A DNA stretch of 64,000 nt from Ilyomonas sp963847085. GTDB taxonomy: Bacteria > Bacteroidota > Bacteroidia > Chitinophagales > Chitinophagaceae. Of the stretch, positions 44,750 through 53,223 are shown in pieces. Position 1 is the first letter of the stretch. Every line of letters begins with the position of its first letter. The translations under genes and the position numbers were made by a program. Location of the stretch: positions 1 to 64,000 of the forward strand of contig CAWJYO010000012.1 in the NCBI GenBank assembly GCA_963847085.1, written 5' to 3'. Below the pieces are notes generated by a model that did not search any database, had not been told where the DNA came from, and was given only the letters and a program-made list of their open reading frames with translations.

Positions 44750-46146
44750 GATTGTTGTTTTCCCCGTTCTTTATCTTTCCACATTTCATTAAAGGTTTTA
44801 TCGGTGAAATGCAGGCTGCCTCTGTGTTTTGTCCAGCTTGTAAATACTTTGTTGATAAAGGCGTTCTTTAGTTTTCCATTGCCCATATTCATCATTTTGC
44901 GGTTCAGGCTTGCTATCTTCCAGCCTTTCCACGCCATCTTTTCACTCCATTTGCTATCGCCTTCTTCCACCGATTCATAACGGTTTTCGAGTAATAATTC
45001 ATGCAGGTTAATTCTTACCGGACAAACCTCTGTACAGTTGCCGCATAGGCTGGAGGCATAGCTTAAATGTTTGTATTCATCCAGATTTTTCAAGTGTGGA
45101 GTAATCACGCTGCCAATGGGTCCGCTGTAAGTAGTGCCATACGTATGTCCGCCAATGTTTTTATAAACGGGACAGGCATTCAAACAAGCGCCGCAACGAA
45201 TGCAATACAACGCTTCCCGTGTTTTTACATTAGATAGCAAATTGGTTCTGCCATTATCTAATAAAATCACATACATTTCTTCAGGTCCATCCACTTCATT
45301 CGGTTGTTTCGGACCGGCAATAATGGTGTTGTAAGACGTTACTTTTTGCCCTGTTCCAAAGGTTGCTAAGAGAGGCCAGAATAAGTATAAGTCGTTGATA
45401 GAAGGCAATACTTTTTCGATGCCTACCACCACAATATGCGTTTTTGGAAACGCACAACTTAAGCGTGCGTTGCCTTCGTTTTCCGAAACAGCAATTGCAC
45501 CAATATCAGCCAGAATAAAATTGGCGCCGGTTACACCAACTTCTGCGGCCACATATTTTTCGCGCAGCAGATTTCTTGTGTACAACGTAATTTGTTCGGG
45601 CGTTGAAGTGGCAGAAATGCCGAATTTATCATTATATAATTTGGCAATATCTTCCTTGCTTTTATGCATGGCTGGCGTAACAATATGATACGGCGGTTCG
45701 CCATCCAACTGCTGAATATATTCACCCAAATCGGTTTCCACGCTTTCAATTCCTAACTTCTCCAAATGCTTGTTCAGGTGAATTTCTTCCGTAACCATGC
45801 TCTTGCTTTTCACCAGTGTTTTGCACTCTTTGTTTTTGCAGATATTTTCTATTTCTCTCAACGCATCTTCTCCGGTTTCTGCCCACAATACTTTTGCACC
45901 ACGCGATGTAATTTGTTGTTCAAAGCGTTCGAGATAACTGTCTAAATGTTCAATGGCTTTCCATTTACGGTTCTTCGCCAGCTCGCGAACCTGCATCAAT
46001 TTATCAAACTGTTCTTTTCCAACCGGCACAGCCGAATTGTACTTGCCCATATTGAAGTTGATGGTGCGCCGGTGTTCCAGGTCGGCAGCTTTGCTGGTGC
46101 TGTTGGTTATGAATGATGCGGCTGTATTGTTACTCATGATTTTCAT
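44746..46146 (-). CDS. lutB: Lactate utilisation iron-sulfur protein LutB
   Basis: 466 residues. N-terminal LUD domain (SMVTEEIHLNKHLEKLGIES, NFILADIGAIAVSENEGN) and two [4Fe-4S] motifs, CIRCGACLNACP and CGNCTEVCP, then the C-terminal DUF3390-like tail. Electron-transfer subunit of the LutABC L-lactate dehydrogenase. lutA and lutC are not adjacent: the gene is flanked by GH97 and a broken TA pair. Confidence 0.88.
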   Translation of the reverse strand: MKIMSNNTAASFITNSTSKAADLEHRRTINFNMGKYNSAVPVGKEQFDKLMQVRELAKNRKWKAIEHLDSYLERFEQQITSRGAKVLWAETGEDALREIENICKNKECKTLVKSKSMVTEEIHLNKHLEKLGIESVETDLGEYIQQLDGEPPYHIVTPAMHKSKEDIAKLYNDKFGISATSTPEQITLYTRNLLREKYVAAEVGVTGANFILADIGAIAVSENEGNARLSCAFPKTHIVVVGIEKVLPSINDLYLFWPLLATFGTGQKVTSYNTIIAGPKQPNEVDGPEEMYVILLDNGRTNLLSNVKTREALYCIRCGACLNACPVYKNIGGHTYGTTYSGPIGSVITPHLKNLDEYKHLSYASSLCGNCTEVCPVRINLHELLLENRYESVEEGDSKWSEKMAWKGWKIASLNRKMMNMGNGKLKNAFINKVFTSWTKHRGSLHFTDKTFNEMWKDKERGKQQS

Positions 46147-46155
46147 TTAAATGAA

Positions 46156-46497
46156 TTACTCTTTTTCGTTTTCTTCTAATAAAAGAATGGCTTCGATGTT
46201 AAAAGCAAGTTCGGGTATATCTGAAACTGCAAGTATTCATAAACCACTTCAAGATCAACATCAAAATAATGGTGGATTAATTCTATCTCGCATTCATGAC
46301 AATAGCTCCTCCAATCAATTTCGGGATACTTCGTCCGAATGGCATTTCGATATTTTTAGTTGCTTCTCCAATCACTTCAAGACTTCTACATAAGGCCCTT
46401 TGCAAAACAATGTCTTCATCCAGTTTTTCAAATGTCAATCATATGTATGCTGCAATAATAAATTCAGCTTCATCTAAGAATATGTCAAGTAATGCAT
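46156..46497 (-). pseudogene. Decayed HepT-like (DUF86/HEPN) toxin
   Basis: Across several frames the minus strand encodes LLDIFLDEAEFIIAAY, FEKLDEDIVLQRALCRS, LEVIGEATKNIEMPFG and HHYFDVDLEVVYEYLQFQ, ending NIEAILLLEENEKE at the stop 46156-46158. Order and content match HepT (HEPN-domain RNase) proteins, including the ALCRSLEVIGEA core. At least three frame changes are needed, more than elsewhere in the window per kilobase. The RxxxxH region is disrupted. Confidence 0.55.
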
Positions 46498-46498
46498 A

Positions 46499-46825
46499 TT
46501 AGTGAATAAGATATTCAACAGTAGCTAAAATGTAAGGTCCAATATATTTACTTAATCCTGCAACAGTAACCAATTCTGATCTTTCTGCCACACAAGTCTT
46601 CCAAAAACATAAGCACAGGCCTATAAAGTTTTTAAATGTTTTTTTACCTGGAAAGAAATTCAACCAGAGAAATCAACATCGCTGTCTTCATTCATCTCAT
46701 TTCTAACAAACGAACCAAACACACCAAACTGCGATACACCATAGCTTTTAATGGTATCGAGTTTGGCATATAGCAATTCAAAAAGCTGTTGCTTGTTCTC
46801 TACTCTTGTGTTTAGTTTCGATCAT
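46499..46825 (-). pseudogene. Decayed MntA-like nucleotidyltransferase antitoxin
   Basis: Encodes NKQQLFELLYAKLDTIKSYG, FGVFGSFVRNEMNEDSDVDF (the GSxxxG/SDxD nucleotidyltransferase motif), then fragments LPGKKTFKNF, FLEDLCGRK and ELVTVAGLSKYIGPYILATV, ending at the stop 46499-46501. At least three frameshifts. It precedes the HepT remnant as in HEPN-MNT toxin-antitoxin operons, where MntA AMPylates and silences HepT. Confidence 0.6.
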
Positions 46826-46831
46826 GTCTCA

Positions 46832-47413
46832 TCATTTATTTACATGCTCTGCACTCGCTTCCAATGCTTCATAAAAGGCTTCGCCCCATTTGCGAATGAT
46901 AGCTTCTTTTAAGAAAATAAACACGGGCACTTTTAACTGTTTGCCCAGCTTGCAGGCGGCTTTGCACAATGAGGGTCGTGGTTCATAATTCAGGTATTCC
47001 ACATCTTCATCACGGCTGCTTTTGCGTGTGCGGATGGGAAACAAATGGCAGCTGATTGGCTTTTTCCATTTCAGTTTACCATCATAAAAAGCCGCTTCAA
47101 TACCACATTTGATAATGCCGTTTTCATCGCGGGTTCCATACGCACAAATGCCGCTTTTAATAGTTGGTGTTACCCAGCCAAAATCTTTATCGTATAGATA
47201 TTTACCCCCCTTTTCAATCTCAGCTATTCCTTCTTTTGAAAGATATGGTTTTACCACTTCATAATTATCAATCAGCTCTTTCAATTCTTCAATTTCAAGC
47301 GGTGCACCGGCATCGCCATCTTCACAACAGCCGCCTTTGCATTTGGTAAGGTCGCATACAAACTGCGCCTGCAGCACTTCATCACTTACCAGTTTATTAT
47401 CTATTGCTATCAA
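46832..47413 (-). CDS. DUF3109 family protein
   Basis: 193 residues. Cys-rich: FVCDLTKCKGGCCEDGDAG, CAYG, IKCGIE, SCHLFPIR and CKAACKLG. The spacing fits a metal or Fe-S binding fold; DUF3109 has no assigned reaction. Cytoplasmic. The gene is intact and follows directly on the decayed TA region. Confidence 0.85.
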   Translation of the reverse strand: MIAIDNKLVSDEVLQAQFVCDLTKCKGGCCEDGDAGAPLEIEELKELIDNYEVVKPYLSKEGIAEIEKGGKYLYDKDFGWVTPTIKSGICAYGTRDENGIIKCGIEAAFYDGKLKWKKPISCHLFPIRTRKSSRDEDVEYLNYEPRPSLCKAACKLGKQLKVPVFIFLKEAIIRKWGEAFYEALEASAEHVNK

Positions 47414-47529
47414 AGTTTTCTTTTGCTACAAAAGTAAGTTTTATCAATACTTCAGTTTCTTTCTTACAATCAGTTTCACTTTTATTTTCATAGGACATTT
47501 TTTAAAAATATTCCGCAGAAAGCACTGAT

Positions 47530-48465
47530 TTACTTTTCTTCAATCTTAATTTTCGCTGTATCTCCCAAACCATAATTTCCGGTCAAAACAAGCCTGTCCG
47601 AATCATTTAGAGAAGGCTGAAGAATCTGCACCTCGCTGTTCGATTCAAGTCCTTTCTGAATGTTTGTTTTTACGGCAATACTATCGTTCAAAACTTGCAT
47701 AATCCAAAACTCCGTTTGTTCTTCATTACTTAATACCGCCGCCTTCGGAACTACCACTGCATTGCCGGTTTGGTGCTTTACAATCTGCACTTTGGCAATT
47801 AGGTTTTCAGGTATCAGTTTATCGGTATTTACTTTGATGATATAACGTTGCGTTTGCGCTGCAGAATCAATGGTTGGCAAAGCCGACTGCACATAGCCAT
47901 TTAGAACGGTGCTATCGGGCAAACGCAGTGTGATGGCCTGTTTTAGCGATAGATAAGGTTTCAATTCGTAGGGCAAATCCAACAAAAAAACAAAGCTGCT
48001 TTTGTCAGTTATTTCGGCTAACTGCTCGCCGTCCTGCACATAATTTCCGGCAGTATAAGTCAATTGTGTGATGTAGCCATTGCCGGTTGATTTTACTTTT
48101 ATCACACCTTCAAAATGCAGCGATGTATCGAGGCCGTTAATGGTATTTCCCAATGCCTGCGCTTCTTTGGTTTTGATGGTAAATAAAGTTTGTCCTTTGC
48201 TTACATATTCGCCCAAATGAATGTTTGCCGTTTCTAAATAACCTACTGCGCTCGCCTTCACATACGTTTTTAATAAGAAAGAAGAAATGGCATTCACTTC
48301 AACCGTTTCGCTCATATTCTGATGCGTTGGTTGCGTGATGGTAACCGGTGTTACGGCATCATCCGGCGATACATCTTCATCTGCATTAGCCGCTTTGTTT
48401 TTGCATGAAAATATCATCAAACAAAAAAATAAAACAGAGCCAAATAAAACGTTGTATTTCTTCAT
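47530..48465 (-). CDS. Efflux periplasmic adaptor (MFP/HlyD-type)
   Basis: 311 residues. Lipoprotein signal with Cys in MIFSCKNKA. Lipoyl-like halves (VKASAVGYLETANIHLGEYVSKGQTLFTI and VKSTGNGYITQLTYTAGNYVQDGEQLAEI), then a beta-barrel domain and membrane-proximal domain. Links an inner-membrane pump to TolC. Start overlaps the end of the TolC gene by four bases. No RND, MFS or ABC pump gene adjoins. Confidence 0.87.
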   Translation of the reverse strand: MKKYNVLFGSVLFFCLMIFSCKNKAANADEDVSPDDAVTPVTITQPTHQNMSETVEVNAISSFLLKTYVKASAVGYLETANIHLGEYVSKGQTLFTIKTKEAQALGNTINGLDTSLHFEGVIKVKSTGNGYITQLTYTAGNYVQDGEQLAEITDKSSFVFLLDLPYELKPYLSLKQAITLRLPDSTVLNGYVQSALPTIDSAAQTQRYIIKVNTDKLIPENLIAKVQIVKHQTGNAVVVPKAAVLSNEEQTEFWIMQVLNDSIAVKTNIQKGLESNSEVQILQPSLNDSDRLVLTGNYGLGDTAKIKIEEK

Positions 48466-49721
48466 CGTCTGTTCCAGTAATTGATTTGGGTAATGATTTG
48501 AAATTGTGCCACCGTGTTTTGAATCACCACATTTTGCGCATTCAAAAAGTTGTTGATAGCAATTACATAATCGGCAATGCGCACATCGCCTGTAGCCAGC
48601 AATTTGCTGTTGGCAACAATTAATGCGCGCACATATTTTAGCTGGTTGGCTGTTTCGGCAATTAATGTTTTTGTGTTGTTCAGTTGTTGGGTAAGCTGTG
48701 CAATTTGCTGGTTGTATTGCGTAGCAAAAAAGTCGCGGTAATTCTCTCTTGTGTTCTCTAAAATGTCTAATCTTTTGTGCGATAATCTTCGCTGCTTGCC
48801 ATCATATATCGGCACAATCATATTCACACTTGCACTCGCGCCCCAATTTTTAAAAGGCGTATAAACAAACGACGACACATAACCTGCATCTGCGCCCAAT
48901 GTTACTTTCGGGCGATAAGCCAAATCAATTTGCCTTCCGGTATTTTCTAACAACAAACTATCAACCGTAAATTTTTGATAGAAAATAGAAGCGTTCATTT
49001 CAGGCAGTTGCGCAATTTCAATTTGTGGCGAGTCAAGTGGTTGAAGAGTTGTATCAAACATTCCGCTTACATAATTCAACGTTGCAAAGTCGCTCTGGTA
49101 TTGACTTTTAGCTTGTGTAATCAAAAGATGTTGCTGTTGCAGCGTTACCAAAAAAGTAAGATAATCGGTTTGCCGGTACACGCTTGCCTGTGTAAGCCTT
49201 TTTAAAACGGTATCTTCTCGCGAAAGCAAATCATACACTTCTTTGTTAAACGAATACTGCCGCCAGCTTCCATACGCAGCAATGTATGCTGCCGTTATGG
49301 TGCGTTTCAAATCCTGCTCTGTTATTTTTCCTGCAATGGCTAACGAATCATTGAGCAACTGAATACCATTAAACTGAATGCGCAAATTGCGTTTGCTTAC
49401 CAGTAATTGCGTTGCAGCTACCTGCTCGCTTACATTGTACACATTGCTGATGGCGCCATCGTAGCCAAAACCATGTACAACAGGAGCTGCATAGTTATAA
49501 CTTACACCATTTACCTGTGGTTTATAAATGGCCAAAATGCGTAAACTGTCAATGTGATTGAGAAGAATGTTATTGTTAATTTCTTTTAATAACGGACTGC
49601 TTTGCAGCGCAGCATTAATGTAATTGTCAAGCGATTTAGATTGCGCGCAAACTTGCACAGGCACTACGTTTGAAAGAATGCAAGTAAAAAGAAAGCAAAA
49701 CAAAAAACGATTGTAGCTCAT
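48462..49721 (-). CDS. TolC-family outer-membrane efflux protein
   Basis: About 419 residues from MSYNRFLFCFLF (ATG at 49721; one more possible at 49739), signal peptide ending VQVCAQ. Duplicated coiled-coil helices (LDNYINAALQSSPLLKEINN; DILENTRENYRDFFATQYNQ) are the TolC pattern. Translationally coupled to the adaptor. One TTTGTTTTTGC motif lies at 48394-48404 in the adaptor's signal peptide region. Confidence 0.85.
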   Translation of the reverse strand: MSYNRFLFCFLFTCILSNVVPVQVCAQSKSLDNYINAALQSSPLLKEINNNILLNHIDSLRILAIYKPQVNGVSYNYAAPVVHGFGYDGAISNVYNVSEQVAATQLLVSKRNLRIQFNGIQLLNDSLAIAGKITEQDLKRTITAAYIAAYGSWRQYSFNKEVYDLLSREDTVLKRLTQASVYRQTDYLTFLVTLQQQHLLITQAKSQYQSDFATLNYVSGMFDTTLQPLDSPQIEIAQLPEMNASIFYQKFTVDSLLLENTGRQIDLAYRPKVTLGADAGYVSSFVYTPFKNWGASASVNMIVPIYDGKQRRLSHKRLDILENTRENYRDFFATQYNQQIAQLTQQLNNTKTLIAETANQLKYVRALIVANSKLLATGDVRIADYVIAINNFLNAQNVVIQNTVAQFQIITQINYWNRR

Positions 49722-49980
49722 CGGAATGTTTGGCAACATAGCATTCTTTTTTTATGAAAGAAAGCTATGTTGCAATGGTTTGTTTTTGTTGCAAAAAAAG
49801 AAGCTGATTCTGAAGAAAATCTGATGGCTGTCAATTACAGATGAACACTATTCATAAGTTTGCTTTTTCACCATTTTATAAAAGACATACATTTGATAGA
49901 GTTCTATTAAAAGAAACGGCTCAACTCTCTTTTTGTTTTTGTAACAAATTTCGTTCATTCATACAATTCAATTCTCTGTT

Positions 49981-50520
49981 ATGAAAAAAGGCGTTTTTAT
50001 TTCATACAGTCATGCCGATAAAGATTTTATTGCGCCGGTTGTAAAGCTCATTCGCGGACTGCGGCAAGACCTTGTGTTTCAGGATTACGATAACCTCGAA
50101 CTCGGCAAACCCTGGGAGCCGCAATTGCTGGAAGCACTTGCCGGTGCTGGCATGGTGGTGGTGTTTTGGTGCAGCCATTCGGCACAATCAGATTGGGTGA
50201 AAAAAGAATACCGGCTTGCCATTCAAAAAGCGAAAGACATTATGCCTATTATGCTTGACGATACCCAAATGCCGCACGATTTATCGGTATACCAGGGCAT
50301 TAACATGAGCAGTTTTGTTTCGCATGGCGTTAAAAAGGTAAAGCCTAAAGAGAAAGGTACTTACAGAGGTGGACATGCTGAAACAGACGGAGACGCAGAT
50401 GGTGCTGCTGCAGAAACAAACGAAGATGAAGAAGAGGTTGATTATGGTGCAAAAACAAACGAAGCCGATCAACAAAGAATTGCAATCAAACTGTTTGATG
50501 AACTGACAAAGCGGTTATAG
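49981..50520 (+). CDS. Stand-alone TIR domain protein
   Basis: 179 residues. The TIR domain (residues 1-115) starts GVFISYSHADKDFIAPVVKL (box 1) and has SDWVKKEYRLA, where the Glu is the position of the NAD-hydrolysing residue in catalytic TIR proteins. The C-terminal third is an acidic, Ala/Asp/Glu-rich linker (ETDGDADGAAAETNEDEEEV) and a short helix DQQRIAIKLFDELTKRL that may bind a partner. One GCAAAAACAAA motif is at 50449-50459. Function as defence NADase or signalling adaptor is unresolved; no partner gene adjoins. Confidence 0.85.
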   Translation: MKKGVFISYSHADKDFIAPVVKLIRGLRQDLVFQDYDNLELGKPWEPQLLEALAGAGMVVVFWCSHSAQSDWVKKEYRLAIQKAKDIMPIMLDDTQMPHDLSVYQGINMSSFVSHGVKKVKPKEKGTYRGGHAETDGDADGAAAETNEDEEEVDYGAKTNEADQQRIAIKLFDELTKRL

Positions 50521-50625
50521 CAATCGCTTATAAAATAGGGGTAAAAACAAACGTAACTCGTTGTTTTGCTTTTACCTCATAATCTAAAAATCCGTGCACG
50601 CAGTCCGTGTTACCATTCTACAAAT

Positions 50626-51132
50626 CTATCTTTTTTTATAAATCGGAACAGTGCTGCAAGGCTCGCCGTACATAATGGTTTTGGCAACGGGACGCAGCAG
50701 ATTGGTGATTTCGGTATAAGCTGTTTCCGGAATTTTTACATCGCCACAACCCTTTACCACCACACGCTTATCAGCATATTCTTCAACATTTAGTTTTGAT
50801 AGATTTTTGATGAACACCGTATTCAGTACCGTTTGTTCGTTTCCAAACACAACATCTTTTGCGATGCCGCTTAATGTGCTTGCAATGAGCATGTTAGCCC
50901 ACATCGGGATGATGGCATCTGCTGTACAAACTACTGCCACATATTTATCGCGATACAATTCAACTTCCAGATTTTGTAGAGCAAGACGAAAATCTTTTTC
51001 TTTCAAAATCAAACCCATAAACAAATAATCCTTTATATCAAACACAACAATATCTCCTTTCGGATAAAACGCTTCCAAATCAAGGCTAACAATTCCGCTT
51101 TCTGCCACTTTGTTTTTAATCATCGCTTCCAT
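50626..51132 (-). CDS. DUF2480 family protein
   Basis: 168 residues. The N-terminal VSLDLEAFYPKGDIVVFDIKDYLF and the late CGDVKIPETAYTEITNLLRPVAKTIMYGEPCSTVPIYK match DUF2480, a Bacteroidota-specific family of unknown function. Two Cys-containing motifs near the C-terminus (GCGD, EPCSTVP) may be functional. Cytoplasmic. Convergent with the TIR gene. Confidence 0.85.
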   Translation of the reverse strand: MEAMIKNKVAESGIVSLDLEAFYPKGDIVVFDIKDYLFMGLILKEKDFRLALQNLEVELYRDKYVAVVCTADAIIPMWANMLIASTLSGIAKDVVFGNEQTVLNTVFIKNLSKLNVEEYADKRVVVKGCGDVKIPETAYTEITNLLRPVAKTIMYGEPCSTVPIYKKR

Positions 51133-51225
51133 TGATAGAATAATTATTTTGTATTACAAAGCTAATCCACATTTTGCTGAAATGAGGTCATGGAAGTGTA
51201 TGTTTGTCGTTAATAAAAATGGTCC

Positions 51226-52368
51226 ATGTCGCAATCTCTGTTGTATAACATAGCGGATTTTTTAGAGCCGGTAAACAAGTATGAAATTTCGGAAGATGAA
51301 TCGTATCACCAAACCCAACTGGGCGAGCATATTGATTTGTTTGACGAACATTTCCCCGATATTGACAACGCTGATGTAGTGTTGGTAGGTTGCGGCGAAA
51401 TGCGCGGCGCGGCAGGCAGTGCTAACAATTTGAAGGCACCCAACGATGTGCGCAAAGCGTTTTATGCTTTGTATCACTGGCACAAAGAAGTGCAATTGGC
51501 AGACGTGGGAAATATAAAGCCCGGCGCAAGTTTGCACGACACGTATGCAGCCATTCAGGCAGTAACAAGCGAGTTGATACAACAAGGCAAACGTGTGGTG
51601 ATTATTGGCGGTTCGCACGATGTAACGCTGGCGCAATATGCAGCGTTTGCCAGTATGGAAACGGTGATTGAAGCCACTTGCGTGGATGCGCGTATTGATT
51701 TAAATATGGATAGCGTGCTGGCGACTGATAACTTTTTAATGAAGTTGTTGACTTCATCGCCCAACTTTATTAAACACTATAACCACATTGGCTTTCAGAG
51801 TTATTTGGTTCATCCTACCATGCTGGAAACCATTGATAAATTAAGGTTTGATTGCTATCGGGTAGGAAGGGTAAAAGAAAACATGGATGAAATGGAACCT
51901 GCCATTCGCAACAGCCATTTGTTTTCGTTTGATATGGCTGCCCTGCAACATGCCGCAGCACCTGCCAATACCATTTCGCCCAATGGTTTTAATGGTGAAG
52001 AAGCCTGCACTTTGATGCAATATGCAGGATTGAGCAACAATGTAAAATCGGTTGGGTTGTATGGCTATCAGCCATCGCTTGATGTGCATAGCTTAACTGC
52101 AAAGCAATTGAGCCACATGCTTTGGTATTATATGGATGGTGTTTACAAAAGCAAGAACGAAGCGCACTTTAGTGAAACGCACAATTTTAATGAATATCAC
52201 ATGGCATTTGCTGAAGCCGATACTGTGTTTTTGCAAAGCAAAAAAACACACCGCTGGTGGATGAAAATGCCGGAAGGAAATTATGTTGCCTGCACGCACA
52301 ACGATTATGTATCGGCACGCAACAACGAGCTTCCCGAGCGCTGGCTGCGGATTATGGAAAGAGTGTAG
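51226..52368 (+). CDS. Arginase/formimidoylglutamase-like protein with altered metal site
   Basis: 380 residues, ureohydrolase fold. GGSHDVTLAQYAA keeps the first His and Asp, but the canonical DAHxD is CVDARID (His to Arg) and SxDxD is SFDMAAL (second Asp absent). In functional arginases these residues bridge two Mn ions, so the classic two-metal mechanism looks lost or changed. This form occurs in Bacteroidota relatives (from memory). Whether it hydrolyses a guanidino substrate is uncertain. Confidence 0.75.
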   Translation: MSQSLLYNIADFLEPVNKYEISEDESYHQTQLGEHIDLFDEHFPDIDNADVVLVGCGEMRGAAGSANNLKAPNDVRKAFYALYHWHKEVQLADVGNIKPGASLHDTYAAIQAVTSELIQQGKRVVIIGGSHDVTLAQYAAFASMETVIEATCVDARIDLNMDSVLATDNFLMKLLTSSPNFIKHYNHIGFQSYLVHPTMLETIDKLRFDCYRVGRVKENMDEMEPAIRNSHLFSFDMAALQHAAAPANTISPNGFNGEEACTLMQYAGLSNNVKSVGLYGYQPSLDVHSLTAKQLSHMLWYYMDGVYKSKNEAHFSETHNFNEYHMAFAEADTVFLQSKKTHRWWMKMPEGNYVACTHNDYVSARNNELPERWLRIMERV

Positions 52369-52442
52369 GGATTGTTAATTGCTGATGGTTAATGTTTAAT
52401 TGCGGATATAGAGAGTGAACTTGTAACTTGATTCTTATCTTT

Positions 52443-53207
52443 TCATTTCATCATTCTTGCTGCTACCATGGCTGCCCACTTTCGGGGAACCAGGCGAACG
52501 GAAGAAGCCATCAGTGCATTCATCCATCCGGTGATGATAGTCATTTTGTTGTTCATCAATCCTTTGTAAGCCTTTGTGGCTACAGCTTTGCTGCTCATGG
52601 CAAGGCTGAATAACTTAGAAGATTCTACGCCAGCCGTTTTACCAAAATTGGTTATCGTTGCGCCGGGACATAATGCACTTACGCTCACGCCATACGGTTT
52701 CATTTCTACATGCAATGCTTCACTGAATGAAAGCACATAAGCTTTGCTGGCCGAATAAGCTGCCATGTAAGGAACAGGCTGAAAACCCGCTGTAGATGCT
52801 ACATTCAGAATTTTGCCCCTGCGGTTTCCTTTCATATCATGTGCAAACAGTACTGCAAGCTCGGTAAGCGTGTTGATGTTTAATGAAAGCATATTGCTTA
52901 CTTTTTCCGCTTCCATCTCCGCACTTTCGCCCGACATACCATAGCCTGCATTGTTGATAAGAATGCTTATGGTTTTACCCAGTTCTTTTACAGAACGATA
53001 CAATTGAATACCACTGTTCGGTGCAGATAAATCCATAGCAATGACTTCAACCTGTATGGCAAATCGTTGCTCAAAATCATCCTTCATTTCATCAAGAACT
53101 TCTTTGCTTCTTGCTGACAAAATGAGGTTGTATTTTTGGGAAGCAAACAACTCTGCTAAGTCTTTGCCAATACCACTGCTTGCGCCAGTGATCAAAACGG
53201 TTTCCAT
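52443..53207 (-). CDS. Short-chain dehydrogenase/reductase
   Basis: 254 residues, classical SDR. TGASSGIGKDLA (NAD(P) binding), NNAGYG, catalytic Ser/Tyr/Lys in VASTAGFQPVPYMAAYSASKAY, then CPGATITNFG. The basic residue in ILSARSKE after the second strand favours NADP(H). Substrate unknown. 16 bases from the GH27 gene upstream, so possibly cotranscribed. Confidence 0.9.
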   Translation of the reverse strand: METVLITGASSGIGKDLAELFASQKYNLILSARSKEVLDEMKDDFEQRFAIQVEVIAMDLSAPNSGIQLYRSVKELGKTISILINNAGYGMSGESAEMEAEKVSNMLSLNINTLTELAVLFAHDMKGNRRGKILNVASTAGFQPVPYMAAYSASKAYVLSFSEALHVEMKPYGVSVSALCPGATITNFGKTAGVESSKLFSLAMSSKAVATKAYKGLMNNKMTIITGWMNALMASSVRLVPRKWAAMVAARMMK

Positions 53208-53223
53208 TTGGTTTTGTCCATTT

